The notes: a model not told the origin generated them from the letters alone. DNA of 60,948 nt from Streptomyces sp. TRM68367 (GCF_014495685.1 NZ_JACTVI010000049.1:1635-62582); one strand, 5' to 3'. Counted from the stretch's first letter, positions 33,937-42,606 are shown. Program-made: numbers and translations.

Positions 33937-34821
33937 ATGGGACGAGTCACGGAACGACGCAAGGTGATCCGCATCCGGGACGGCGCGGTCTCGGCCCGCC
34001 CGGACACGCTCGTCGCCGAGGAGCCCCTGGAAATCCGGCTGAACGGCAAGCCGCTCGCGATCACCATGCGCACCCCGGGCGACGACTTCGCGCTCGCCGC
34101 CGGTTTTCTGGTGAGTGAGGGTGTGCTGGGTGCGGCATCCGATCTGCAGAACATCGTCTACTGCGCGGGAGCGACGGGTTCGGGCACCTCCCGCTCGAGC
34201 GAAGTCGAGAGTGGGGGAGGCTCGAACACGTACAACGTCGTGGACGTGAAGACGGCGCCGGGTGTCGCCGTCCCGGACATCACCCTCGAACGCAACGTCT
34301 ACACGACCTCGTCCTGCGGCCTGTGCGGCAAGGCATCGCTGGACGCGGTGCGTACGACGGCCCGCTGGCCCATCGCCGACACTCCCCCGGTCCGGCTGGA
34401 ACCCGGACTGCTCGCGAGCCTCCCCGACCGGCTGCGCGCAGCCCAGCGGGTCTTCGACCGGACCGGGGGGCTGCACGCGGCGGCCCTGTTCAGCGAGGAC
34501 GGGGAGCTGCTGGACGTCCGGGAGGACGTGGGCCGGCACAACGCGGTCGACAAGCTGGTCGGCCGCGCGTTGCAGAACGGGGACCTGCCCCTGTCCCGGT
34601 GCGTGCTGCTGGTGTCGGGCCGGGCCTCGTTCGAGCTGGCGCAGAAGGCGGTCATGGCGGGGATCCCGGTGCTCGCGGCGGTGTCGGCGCCCTCGTCGCT
34701 GGCCGTGGACCTGGCCGCGGAGACGGGCCTGACGCTGGTGGGCTTCCTGCGGGGCAGTTCCATGAACGTGTACGCGGGCGAGGACCGCATCGCCCTGCGG
34801 ACCGCGGCCGCCCGGGGCTGA
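33937..34821 (+). CDS. fdhD: formate dehydrogenase accessory sulfurtransferase FdhD
   Basis: This 294-aa protein has the FdhD family blocks PGDDFALAAGFLVSEGV, the essential pair TSSCGLCGKASLD (Cys-x-x-Cys), GGLHAAALFSEDGELLDVRE and DVGRHNAVDKLVGRAL. FdhD passes sulfur from a cysteine desulfurase to the molybdenum cofactor, without which formate dehydrogenase is inactive. It starts 17 nt after the Fe-S chain. Between YCAGATG and NTYNVVDVKTAPGV there is an extra stretch of about 15 residues rich in Gly/Ser (GTSRSSEVESGGGS). It is encoded by a palindromic repeat (see 34187) that has been inserted in frame; no stop or frameshift results. Confidence 0.92.
   Translation: MGRVTERRKVIRIRDGAVSARPDTLVAEEPLEIRLNGKPLAITMRTPGDDFALAAGFLVSEGVLGAASDLQNIVYCAGATGSGTSRSSEVESGGGSNTYNVVDVKTAPGVAVPDITLERNVYTTSSCGLCGKASLDAVRTTARWPIADTPPVRLEPGLLASLPDRLRAAQRVFDRTGGLHAAALFSEDGELLDVREDVGRHNAVDKLVGRALQNGDLPLSRCVLLVSGRASFELAQKAVMAGIPVLAAVSAPSSLAVDLAAETGLTLVGFLRGSSMNVYAGEDRIALRTAAARG
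34187..34224. repeat. palindromic interspersed repeat inserted in frame within fdhD
   Basis: CCTCCCGCTCGAGCGAAGTC followed by GAGAGTGGGGGAGGCTCG forms a hairpin: CCTCCC pairs with GGGAGG and CTCGA with TCGAG around GCGAAG. From memory this unit (CTCCCCCACTCTCG, then GCTTCGCTCGAGCGGGAGG, or close variants) is one of the commonest small palindromes in Streptomyces genomes. Usually it is intergenic; here it lies inside coding sequence. Confidence 0.7.
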
Positions 34822-34843
34822 CGGCGGTTCCCCGCTACACGGC

Positions 34844-34893
34844 GGCGGGGCCCCGGCCGGCGGGGAGCGCCCCCTGCGCCGCGGGGCCCCGCC
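34844..34893 (+). terminator. terminator hairpin after fdhD
   Basis: GGCGGGGCCCC (34844-34854) pairs perfectly with GGGGCCCCGCC (34883-34893), and the 28-nt interior can pair further. It starts 22 nt after the fdhD stop and probably ends the formate dehydrogenase operon. Confidence 0.65.
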
Positions 34894-34959
34894 TCGCCCT
34901 GCCCGGGCGGACTCCGGCCCGCCGCCCCTCCCCGGCCTCATCCTCCCGCCGCGAAGGCC

Positions 34960-35337
34960 ACCGCGGACGCCGTCACCACCGACCCCAGCCGCGGGAAGTC
35001 GAGCGTCATCGACGCCTCACCGAGCCCGCCGACACCCAACTCCCCTCCGCCGCCCCACCGTTCGAGCAACAGGTCCTCTTCAGGGCCGACCGGGACCCCG
35101 GATACGCCTGCCGTCGCCGCGGCGGACGTGCCCGGCTCGGTCAGCCGGAACTCCCCCTTCGGCGTGCACATCGGGCAGCGCATGGACAGCCGGGCCCTCT
35201 TCACCGGCGCGATCGACGACGTACGGGTCTGGGACCGAGCCCTCGGGAAGTCGGAACCGGCCACCGCGGCGACGGCTTCGGCCACCCGCGGCACCGTCCT
35301 GTGGCTGCCCATGGACCGGGTGAGCGGCAGCCACTAA
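34960..35337 (+). pseudogene. remnant of a LamG-domain protein gene
   Basis: The frame ending at TAA 35335-35337 reads FGVHIGQRMDSRALFTGAID, then DDVRVWDRALGKSE, which is the C-terminal signature of LamG/concanavalin-like jellyroll modules in secreted actinobacterial proteins. The preceding 150 nt or so is Pro/Ser-rich and shows no LamG fold. No start codon with a Shine-Dalgarno is visible. I read it as the 3' stump of a larger secreted enzyme or adhesin. The left limit is approximate. Confidence 0.5.
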
Positions 35338-35348
35338 CGTCCCGGAGC

Positions 35349-36581
35349 GTGCCCGACGACGCACGAGCACGACAGCGCGCGGGGACCGGGCTGGGCCTGC
35401 TGCTGGCCCTGGTCCTCGCGGCCGTGCTGCTCACCGCCCTCCCGGACGACGAGGAACAGGACGGCGACGACTGCAAGCCGCACACGGTCGCCGAATGGTC
35501 GGCGGACGACCGGCTCACCACCGAGTTCGCCCGCTACGGCGACGACCCGTCCCGCACCGACGACTGGACGGGCGGCGACGGCACCCACTCCGTGCGCCTC
35601 CCGGACGGCCGCCTGCTGTGGCTGTTCTCCGACACCTACCTCGGCCAGGTGCACGGCCCGCCCAACCCGGTCGGCGAGTCGTACGCCTGGCGGGAGACGA
35701 CCGCGCCCCTGGTGCGCAACTCGGCCGTGGTGATGCGCGACGGCCGCCTGGAGTCCACCCTGCCCGCGCCGCTCTTCCCCGACCCCGCCCCGAACCAGTG
35801 GCGCTGGCCGGTCGCCGCCCGCGTGGAGCCCCGCTCCCCCGGCTCGTCGGAGCAGGTGCTGCGGGTGCTGCTGTGGGTGCGCACGGTCGGCGCCGCCCCG
35901 TGGATCTACGGCGTGCCCACCGCCACCGAGGTCGCCACCCTCACCCTGCCCGGGCTGCGGGTCGAGTCGATCACCAAGGTGCTCGACCAGCAGTTGGTCC
36001 CCGACCCGTCCCGGCGCGTCCTGTTCGGCACGACGCTGGTGGAGGAGGACGGCTGGACGTATGTGTACGGCGGCGACGACGGCCGGGCGGCGGCGCGTCC
36101 GGTCTCGCACGCGTACGTGGCACGGGTGCCCAAGGGGCGGCTGGCCGAGGCGGGCGCCTGGCAGTACTGGAACGGCTCGGCGTGGGCGGCGGCCGGTACC
36201 GCCCGCCCGCGCCCGGTGCTCGGGGACGGGCGGCGCGCCGGCGTGGGCAGCGCGTTCTCGGTGGTGCGGGACAAGGGGACGTACGTGCTGTTCACCATGG
36301 CCGCGGGCACCGGGGGGCTGACCACCGTGACGTCGTACTGGGCCTGCTCGCCCGCCGGGCCCTGGCAGGGACCGACGAAGCAGTTCAGCCCCTCGCTGCC
36401 GCAGGGCCAGGTCGCCGCGTACAACCCGCAGACGCATCCCGAGCTGAGCGGCGACGGCCGCCTGGTGCTCAGCTACGACGTCAACTGGCTGGACCCCACC
36501 GGCGCGCAGGCGCAGCTCAGCCGGAACGTGTCCCTGTACCGACCGCGGTTCGTGACGCTGCGGCTGGCGGAGCCGCGGTGA
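35349..36581 (+). CDS. DUF4185/DUF5005-like membrane-anchored protein
   Basis: This 410-aa protein has a short cytoplasmic start, one N-terminal membrane helix (GLGLLLALVLAAVLLTAL) and a large extracellular domain. Blade-like motifs recur: RLPDGRLLWLFSDTYLGQV, RVLLWVRTVGAAPWIYGVP, DGWTYVYGGDDGR, KGTYVLFTMAAG and HPELSGDGRLVLSYDVNW. These match the five-bladed, glycosidase-like beta-propeller of DUF4185/DUF5005 proteins. No catalytic activity is established for the family; carbohydrate binding or hydrolysis is likely from the fold. The GTG at 35349 is 11 nt after the LamG remnant stop. Its 3' end overlaps the convergent BASS transporter gene by 65 bp. Confidence 0.72.
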   Translation: MPDDARARQRAGTGLGLLLALVLAAVLLTALPDDEEQDGDDCKPHTVAEWSADDRLTTEFARYGDDPSRTDDWTGGDGTHSVRLPDGRLLWLFSDTYLGQVHGPPNPVGESYAWRETTAPLVRNSAVVMRDGRLESTLPAPLFPDPAPNQWRWPVAARVEPRSPGSSEQVLRVLLWVRTVGAAPWIYGVPTATEVATLTLPGLRVESITKVLDQQLVPDPSRRVLFGTTLVEEDGWTYVYGGDDGRAAARPVSHAYVARVPKGRLAEAGAWQYWNGSAWAAAGTARPRPVLGDGRRAGVGSAFSVVRDKGTYVLFTMAAGTGGLTTVTSYWACSPAGPWQGPTKQFSPSLPQGQVAAYNPQTHPELSGDGRLVLSYDVNWLDPTGAQAQLSRNVSLYRPRFVTLRLAEPR

Positions 36582-37560
36582 CCTCCTGCGCGCGGGAGTC
36601 GCGCGAGCGGCGCTTGGCGATCACCGCGCACACCATCAGCTGCATCTGGTGGAACAGCATCAGCGGCAGCACGGCCAGCGAGGCGTGCGCGCCGAACAGG
36701 ACGCTCGCCATGGGCAGCCCGGCGGCCAGGGACTTCTTCGAGCCGGCGAACTGGATCGCGATCCGGTCCTCGCGGCTGAAGCCCAGCGCCTTGCCGCCGT
36801 ACCAGGTCAGCGTCAGCATCACGGCGAGCAGGACCGCCTCCACGCCCAGCAGGCCGGCCAGCCGGAGCGGGCTGACCTGCTGCCAGATGCCCTGCACCAT
36901 GCCCGCGCTGAACGCCGTGTAGACGACCAGCAGGATCGAGCCGCGGTCGACGAGTCCCAGGACCTTCTTGTGCCGCGTGACGAAGCCGCCTATCCAGCGG
37001 CGCAGCAGCTGCCCGGCGAGGAACGGCACCAGCAGCTGCAGCACGATCTTGACCAGGGAGTCGGCGGAGAAGCCGCCGCCGCTGTTACCGAGCAACGAGG
37101 CCGCGAGCAGCGGGGTCAGGACGATGCCGGTCAGCGAGGAGAAGGAGCCCGCGCAGATCGCGGCGGGCACGTTGCCGCGGGCGATCGAGGTGAAGGCGAT
37201 CGAGGACTGGATGGTCGACGGGACGAGGGTGAGGAAGAGCAGGCCCTGGTAGAGGGGGTCTGTGAGGATCACCGGGACCAGTCCGCGGGCGGCCAGGCCG
37301 AGCGCCGGGAAGACGGCGAAGGTGCAGGCCAGGACGGTGAGGTGGAGCCGCCAGTGCCGCAGGCCGTCCACCGCCTCACGGGTGGACAGGCGGGCGCCGT
37401 ACAGGAAGAACAGGAAGGCGATCGCGGCCGTGGAGGCTGCGGAGGTGACGTCGGCGGCCGTGCCGCGCGCCGGGATCAGCGCGGCGAGGCCCACCGTCCC
37501 GAGCAGCAGGAGGATGTACGGGTCGACCGGGATCCAGCTCGGCCAGTGCAGGCGTTTCAC
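36517..37560 (-). CDS. bile acid:sodium symporter (BASS) family transporter
   Basis: This 347-aa protein has about 9-10 membrane helices and the SBF-like pattern AIAFLFFLYGARLSTREAVD, followed by LTLVPSTIQSSIAFTSIARGNVPAAICAGSFS in pieces, and late FAGSKKSLAAGLPMASVLFG. These correspond to the crossed helices that hold Na+ and the organic anion. Substrates in bacteria include pyruvate, pantoate and sulfonates; none can be chosen here. I take GTG 37560, with GGAG 8 nt upstream; ATG 37659 would add 33 Pro-rich residues. The last 65 bp overlap the convergent DUF4185-like gene. A divergent LysR gene upstream is the likely regulator. Confidence 0.82.
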   Translation of the reverse strand: MKRLHWPSWIPVDPYILLLLGTVGLAALIPARGTAADVTSAASTAAIAFLFFLYGARLSTREAVDGLRHWRLHLTVLACTFAVFPALGLAARGLVPVILTDPLYQGLLFLTLVPSTIQSSIAFTSIARGNVPAAICAGSFSSLTGIVLTPLLAASLLGNSGGGFSADSLVKIVLQLLVPFLAGQLLRRWIGGFVTRHKKVLGLVDRGSILLVVYTAFSAGMVQGIWQQVSPLRLAGLLGVEAVLLAVMLTLTWYGGKALGFSREDRIAIQFAGSKKSLAAGLPMASVLFGAHASLAVLPLMLFHQMQLMVCAVIAKRRSRDSRAQEVTAAPPAAASRTAVGTGTRSG

Positions 37561-37735
37561 GGTGCTCCACGTGCTCGTTCGTTGCGATGTCGCGTCGGCG
37601 GGACCAGGACGGCCCAGCCGCGGCCCTGGCGGTACCGGGGACGGGGGTCCCCCCGTCATCGTCCTCCTCCACCCGGCGATCAGGAATCCTGCATACCGCT
37701 CTCACTGTCATCACGATCCGCGATAACCTGGGGCG

Positions 37736-38614
37736 ATGTACGACCCCTCGCACCTGCGCACGTTCCTGTCGGTGGCCCAGACGCTGAGCTTCACGCAGGC
37801 CGCCCGGCGGCTCGGGCTGCGCCAGTCGACCGTGAGCCAGCACGTGCGGCGCCTGGAGGAGGCCGCCGGGCGGACGCTGTTCACCCGGGACACCCACTCC
37901 GTGGAGCTGACCGAGGACGGCGAGGCGATGCTCGGCTTCGCGCGTCGGCTCCTGGAGGTGCACGAGCAGGCGACGGCGTTCTTCGCCGGCACCCGGCTGC
38001 GCGGCCGGCTGCGCTTCGGCGCGTCGGAGGACTTCGTGCTGACCCGGCTGCCGGAGATCCTGGAGGGCTTCCGGCACGACCACCCCGAGGTCGATCTGGA
38101 ACTGACGGTCGAGCTGTCGGGCACGCTGCACGAGCAGCTCGCCGCCGGGAAGCTGGACCTGGTGCTGGCCAAGCGGCGCCCCGAGGACCGGCGCGGCGAA
38201 CTGGTGTGGCACGACCGGCTGGTGTGGATCGGCGCCGAGCGGCTGCGCCTGGACCCCGAGCGCCCGGTGCCGCTCATCGTCTACCCGCCGCCCGGCATCA
38301 CCCGGGCGCTCGCCATGGAGGCGCTGGAGCGGCAGGGCCGCCCGTGGCGCATCGCGTGCACCAGCGGCAGCCTCAACGGCCTGATCGCGGCGGCCCGCGC
38401 GGGACTGGGCGTGATGGCACACTCCCGCGGCCTGATCCCGCCGGGCCTGGTGCGGGTGCCGGACCGGGCGGGCCTGCCGGAACTGGGCCGCGTCGACTTC
38501 GTCCTGGTGCACGGCCCGCGCCGCACCTCCGCCCAGGAGGCCGCCGACGCCCTGGCGGCGGCCGTTCTGGCCGGCGGCGACCGCCTGCACCGCGCACAGC
38601 GCGAGCGCGGCTGA
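37736..38614 (+). CDS. LysR-family transcriptional regulator
   Basis: This 292-aa protein has a typical LysR winged helix (about residues 1-60: LRTFLSVAQTLSFTQAARRL, then LRQSTVSQHVRRLEEAAGRT) and a periplasmic-binding-protein-like effector domain from about residue 90 (RLRFGASEDFVLTRLPEIL, VDLELTVELSGTL). It diverges from the BASS transporter with 175 bp between the starts, the classic arrangement in which the regulator activates the neighbouring transporter on binding its substrate. T-N11-A sites are likely in that gap but I did not pick a convincing one. Confidence 0.87.
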   Translation: MYDPSHLRTFLSVAQTLSFTQAARRLGLRQSTVSQHVRRLEEAAGRTLFTRDTHSVELTEDGEAMLGFARRLLEVHEQATAFFAGTRLRGRLRFGASEDFVLTRLPEILEGFRHDHPEVDLELTVELSGTLHEQLAAGKLDLVLAKRRPEDRRGELVWHDRLVWIGAERLRLDPERPVPLIVYPPPGITRALAMEALERQGRPWRIACTSGSLNGLIAAARAGLGVMAHSRGLIPPGLVRVPDRAGLPELGRVDFVLVHGPRRTSAQEAADALAAAVLAGGDRLHRAQRERG

Positions 38615-38949
38615 ACGGCCGGGCCGACGTCGGCAGAAACCGGAGTAACGAATTCCGATCCGCCCGCGCTGACGGAAGAGGACACGGCGCCGGCGCCCTT
38701 GTGCGAGACTGCCGAGGGCGGTAATCGCGTCGTACAGATTCGGTGGAGATTAGGGCACCGAAAATTGTCCAACCGTCAGGATTCTGTCCGACCCTTCCGC
38801 ATGTGAGCGCATTTTCCCCCCGCTGACCTGCGCGTCCTCAGGCGTTCTTCCATTTCGGCCCCCCTCCCGGCGCATGTGATGGTGGGGTAGCTTTCACGGC
38901 GCTGTGCGGAGCGTCACGAGTTGAAGCGCTGAGGAGCGGGGAGCGGGGT
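38615..38949. other. 335-bp intergenic region, no gene seen
   Basis: No coding region, RNA gene or repeat was recognised. The middle part (about 38640-38830) is less GC-rich than average. It contains the promoter of the acyl-CoA ligase gene, but I cannot place -35/-10 boxes with confidence. TAGCTT at about 38887 is one possible -10 element. Confidence 0.5.
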
Positions 38950-40776
38950 TTGCGCGAGTACACCAACCCTCCATTGGCGTTGGCACCTCCGGTGGGCGGC
39001 CTGGCCGACGCGGTCTTCCGGCATGCCCAGGAGGATCCGCTGTACGTCGCGCTCGGCCGCAAGGACGAGACGGGGCGGTGGCGGGACGTCACCTGTGCCG
39101 AGTTCCGCGACGAGGTGCTCGCCCTCGCCAAGGGCCTGCTGGCCCGTGGGGTCCGCTTCGGCGACCGCGTCGCGATCATGTCCCGTACCCGCTACGAGTG
39201 GACGCTGTTCGACTTCGCGCTGTGGACGATCGGCGCCCAGGTGGTGCCCCTCTACCCCACGTCCTCGGCGGAGCAGTGCTTCTGGACGCTCTACGACTCC
39301 GAGGTCAGCGCGGCGGTCGTGGAGCACGAGGACCACGCGATGACGATCGCCACCGTCATCGACCGGCTGCCGCAACTGCGCCATCTGTGGCAGCTGGACA
39401 CCGGCGCCGTGCAGGATCTGTACGAGGCCGGCGCCCCTCTCGACGACGAGGTCGTGCACCGGCACCGGCAGGCCGTCACCCCCGACTCGGTCGCGACGAT
39501 CATCTACACCTCCGGCACCACGGGCCGCCCCAAGGGCTGCGTCATCACCCACGGCAACTTCATGTTCGAGGCCGAGACGATGCGCGTGGGCTGGGAGCCG
39601 GTGTTCCACTCGAAGAAGGGCGACCAGGCCTCCACACTGCTGTTCCTGCCGCTGGCACACGTCCTCGGGCGGATGGTGGAGGTCGCCGCGATCCTCGGCA
39701 AGGTCAAGTTCGGCCACCAGCCGCAGCTCAGCGCGGCGGCGCTGCTGCCCGACCTGGCTGCATTCCGGCCGACGTTCATCCTCGCGGTGCCGTACATCTT
39801 CGAGAAGGTCTTCAACGCGGCCCGCCGCAAGGCCGAGAAGGAGGGCCGGTCGGGGCCGTTCGAGAAGGCCGTCGAGATCGCCGTGAAGTACGCGGACGCG
39901 GTGGAGGCGAAGGCCTGGGGCACCGGGCCCGGCCCGTCGGTGGGGCTGCGCATGCAGCACCAGCTGTTCGACAGGCTCGTCTACGTCAAGCTCCGCGCCG
40001 CGATGGGCGGGCGCATCCGCAACGCGATGACCGGCGGTTCGGGGATGGACCGGCGGCTCGGCCTGTTCTTCGCGGGCGCGGGCGTGCAGATCTACGAGGG
40101 GTACGGCCTGACCGAGTCGACGGCCGCCGCGACCGCCAACCCGCCCCAGCACACCCGCTACGGCACGGTCGGGCCGCCCATTCCGGGCGTCACCGTGCAC
40201 ATCGCGGACGACGGCGAGATCTGGCTGCACGGCGACAGCATCTTCCAGGGCTACCTCAACAACCCCAAGGCCACCGACCAGACTTTGCACGACGGCTGGC
40301 TGGCCACCGGCGACATCGGCTCCCTCGACGAGGACGGCTACCTCACCATCACCGGCCGCAAGAAGGAGATCCTGGTCACCTCCGGCGGCAAGAGCGTCTC
40401 GCCCTCGCAGCTGGAGGAGCGGGTGCGCGACCATCCGCTGGTCAACCAGTGCATCGTGGTCGGCAACGACCGCCCGTACGTCGCCGCCCTGGTCACCCTC
40501 GACCGCGAGGCCGTCGAGCACTGGCTGCAGATGCGCGGCAAACCGGCACTGCCGTCGGCCCAACTGGTGCGCGACTCCGACCTGGAGACGGAGGTGCGGC
40601 GTGCGGTGGTCGCCGCCAACACCCTGGTCTCGCAGGCCGAGTCGATCCGCACCTTCCGCATCCTGGCGCAGCCGTTCACCGAGGAGCACGGGCTGCTGAC
40701 GCCGTCGCTGAAGCTGAAGCGCAAGGCGATCGAGAATGCGTACGCCAACGAGGTCGAGGCCCTCTACCGTGCCTGA
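38950..40776 (+). CDS. long-chain fatty-acid--CoA ligase (AMP-forming)
   Basis: This 608-aa ANL-superfamily enzyme has the AMP motif IIYTSGTTGRPKGCVITHGN at about residues 185-204, the Y-G-L-T-E motif in YEGYGLTEST, the hinge LATGDIGSLDEDGYLTITGR and the C-terminal catalytic Lys region (KEILVTSGGKSVSPSQLEER). It activates fatty acids to acyl-CoA through an acyl-adenylate. The start is TTG, chosen because MREYTNPP is the usual N-terminus of these Streptomyces ligases and GGGGAGCGGGG lies just before it. It is a single-gene unit; no beta-oxidation genes are adjacent. Confidence 0.87.
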   Translation: MREYTNPPLALAPPVGGLADAVFRHAQEDPLYVALGRKDETGRWRDVTCAEFRDEVLALAKGLLARGVRFGDRVAIMSRTRYEWTLFDFALWTIGAQVVPLYPTSSAEQCFWTLYDSEVSAAVVEHEDHAMTIATVIDRLPQLRHLWQLDTGAVQDLYEAGAPLDDEVVHRHRQAVTPDSVATIIYTSGTTGRPKGCVITHGNFMFEAETMRVGWEPVFHSKKGDQASTLLFLPLAHVLGRMVEVAAILGKVKFGHQPQLSAAALLPDLAAFRPTFILAVPYIFEKVFNAARRKAEKEGRSGPFEKAVEIAVKYADAVEAKAWGTGPGPSVGLRMQHQLFDRLVYVKLRAAMGGRIRNAMTGGSGMDRRLGLFFAGAGVQIYEGYGLTESTAAATANPPQHTRYGTVGPPIPGVTVHIADDGEIWLHGDSIFQGYLNNPKATDQTLHDGWLATGDIGSLDEDGYLTITGRKKEILVTSGGKSVSPSQLEERVRDHPLVNQCIVVGNDRPYVAALVTLDREAVEHWLQMRGKPALPSAQLVRDSDLETEVRRAVVAANTLVSQAESIRTFRILAQPFTEEHGLLTPSLKLKRKAIENAYANEVEALYRA

Positions 40777-40881
40777 GGTCTCCCGTGCGCGGCGCCCGGA
40801 TTCCCGTGCGGAATGCATCGGGGCCGTTGATCGTTGACGATATGAGTACCACCTGACAGCAACCTAAGGATCGATGAGCTC

Positions 40882-41718
40882 GTGAGCAGCAAGGTCCCCC
40901 CGACCATCCTGAACAACGGCGTCGAGATGCCCCAGTTGGGCTTCGGTGTCTGGCAGGTGCCGGACGAAGAGGCGGAGACCGCCGTAGCCACGGCGCTTCA
41001 GGCCGGGTACCGCAGCATCGACACCGCGGCGATCTACGGCAACGAGGAGGGCACCGGCAAGGCCATCGCCGCCTCCGGCATCCCCCGCGAGGAGCTCTTC
41101 GTCACCACGAAGCTGTGGAACAGCGACCAGGGGTACGACTCCACACTGCGCGCCTTCGACACGTCCCTGGCCAAACTCGGCCTGGAGTACGTGGACCTGT
41201 ACCTGATCCACTGGCCGCGCCCGGCCCGCGACCAGTACGTCGACACGTACAAGGCGTTCGAGAAGCTGCACGCGGACGGCCGGGTCCGCGCGATCGGCGT
41301 CTCCAACTTCCTCCCGGAGCACCTGGACCGCCTGATCGGCGAGACCTCGGTCATTCCGGCGGTCAACCAGATCGAGCTGCACCCGCACCTGCAGCAGCAC
41401 GCCGCCCGCGAGTACCACGCGGAGCAGGGCATCGCCACCGAGGCCTGGTCGCCGCTCGGCCAGGGCAAGGGCCTGCTGGAGGTCCCGGCGATCGTCGCCA
41501 TCGCGCAGAAGCACGGCCGCAGCCCGGCCCAGGTCGTGCTGCGCTGGCACCTCCAGCTCGGCAACGTCGTGATCCCGAAGTCGGTGACGCCGTCCCGGAT
41601 CAAGGAGAACATCGACGTGTTCGACTTCAGCCTGGACACCGAGGACCTCGCGGCGATCAGCGCGCTGAACGAGGACCGGCGGATCGGTCCGGACCCGGCG
41701 ACGCTCGACATCGGCTGA
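40882..41718 (+). CDS. aldo/keto reductase (2,5-diketo-D-gluconate reductase type)
   Basis: This 278-aa single-domain TIM-barrel protein has the complete aldo/keto reductase tetrad: Asp and Tyr in YRSIDTAAIYGNEEGTG, Lys in VTTKLWNS and His in LYLIHWPRP. The NADPH motif is IPKSVTPSRIKENID. This subgroup reduces diketogluconate and small keto/aldehyde substrates. The GTG at 40882 is used because an ATG 9 nt upstream runs into a stop. A strong 12-bp hairpin follows, so it is a single-gene unit. Confidence 0.9.
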   Translation: MSSKVPPTILNNGVEMPQLGFGVWQVPDEEAETAVATALQAGYRSIDTAAIYGNEEGTGKAIAASGIPREELFVTTKLWNSDQGYDSTLRAFDTSLAKLGLEYVDLYLIHWPRPARDQYVDTYKAFEKLHADGRVRAIGVSNFLPEHLDRLIGETSVIPAVNQIELHPHLQQHAAREYHAEQGIATEAWSPLGQGKGLLEVPAIVAIAQKHGRSPAQVVLRWHLQLGNVVIPKSVTPSRIKENIDVFDFSLDTEDLAAISALNEDRRIGPDPATLDIG

Positions 41719-41739
41719 GCCACGGCCACCGCGCCGTCC

Positions 41740-41773
41740 GTGCGCCCCGGGACCCCACGGGCCCGGGGCGCAC
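41740..41773. terminator. terminator hairpin after the aldo/keto reductase gene
   Basis: GTGCGCCCCGGG (41740-41751) pairs perfectly with CCCGGGGCGCAC (41762-41773) around a 10-nt loop, 21 nt after the stop codon. Confidence 0.8.
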
Positions 41774-41816
41774 TGCTGTACACGGGTGTCGCCGACGTCC
41801 GTTCGAGCGCGCCTGG

Positions 41817-41872
41817 TTGACGCGATCATGGCGTCAGCGCAGGTTGACCCCGAGGTAAGGAAGCTTTCCTGA
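41817..41872 (+). promoter_or_regulatory. promoter and CsnR-like operator of the GH75 chitosanase gene
   Basis: TTGACG (41817-41822) and CAGGTT (41840-41845) with a 17-nt spacer form a plausible vegetative promoter. The palindrome TAAGGAAGCTTTCCTGA (41856-41872) covers the expected transcription start and ends 15 nt before the GTG. From memory, the chitosanase repressor CsnR (a ROK protein) of S. lividans binds a TTAGGAAAGTTTCCTAA-like site; 13 of 17 positions agree. Repression lifted by chitosan oligomers is therefore likely. Confidence 0.6.
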
Positions 41873-41887
41873 CAGAAGGGTCCCACC

Positions 41888-42571
41888 GTGCGCATCCGAC
41901 CACCGGCCCTCGCCGCGGCCTCCGCCGCCGCCCTGCTCGCCGCCGCGGCCCTCCCCGCCACCGCCTCCCCCGCCGCTCCCGCGGAGGGCTCGGTCGGCGC
42001 GGCCGAACTGCTCGCCAAGGTGCGGTCCTGCACGCGGGTCTCCCACGGCAGGTACCGCACCGACGCGAACAGCTCGGCCACCGTCCCCGTGTGCGGCGCG
42101 GACGGCGCCGTGTTCTGGAAGGCCGACATGGACATCGACTGCGACGGACAGCGCACCGCGAAGTGCAACGAGCGCACCAACCCCTGGTTCCAGGACGACA
42201 CCGCGTTCCACCGGTCCGACGGCAGGCCGCTGCGCTCCGACACGCTGCCGTACGTCGTCGTGCCCGCCCCCAGCGGCATCTGGGACTACGCCGGGGCCGG
42301 TATCAAGGGCGGCGGTGTGGTGGCCGTCGTCTACCGGGGCAGGGTCCGGTACGCGGTCGTCGGCGACGCCGGACCCTCGCAGATCATCGGCGAGGCCTCG
42401 TACGCCACCGCCGAGGCCCTCGGCATCGACCCCGACCCGGCCACCGGCGGCACCGGCTCCGAGGTGACGTACATCCTGTTCACGGGCTCGCGGGTGTCCC
42501 CCATCGAGAACCACGACGCGGCGGTCACGCTGGGCGATCGCCTGGCCCGGGAGTTCGTGCGCGGCACCTGA
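41888..42571 (+). CDS. secreted chitosanase, glycoside hydrolase family 75
   Basis: This 227-aa precursor has a signal peptide (about residues 1-27, a long Ala/Leu stretch ending ALPATASPA). The catalytic domain follows. The acidic motif FWKADMDIDCDGQRTAKCN and the later YAVVGDAGPSQIIGEASYAT carry the Asp and Glu expected of GH75 endo-chitosanases, and four Cys support a secreted, disulfide-bonded enzyme. It hydrolyses beta-1,4 links in partly deacetylated chitin from fungal walls. The GTG at 41888 follows AGAAGGG. A CsnR-like operator overlaps its promoter. Confidence 0.85.
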   Translation: MRIRPPALAAASAAALLAAAALPATASPAAPAEGSVGAAELLAKVRSCTRVSHGRYRTDANSSATVPVCGADGAVFWKADMDIDCDGQRTAKCNERTNPWFQDDTAFHRSDGRPLRSDTLPYVVVPAPSGIWDYAGAGIKGGGVVAVVYRGRVRYAVVGDAGPSQIIGEASYATAEALGIDPDPATGGTGSEVTYILFTGSRVSPIENHDAAVTLGDRLAREFVRGT

Positions 42572-42606
42572 TCAGGGAGGCCGGCGCCGGTGCGGTCCGG
42601 GCGGGG

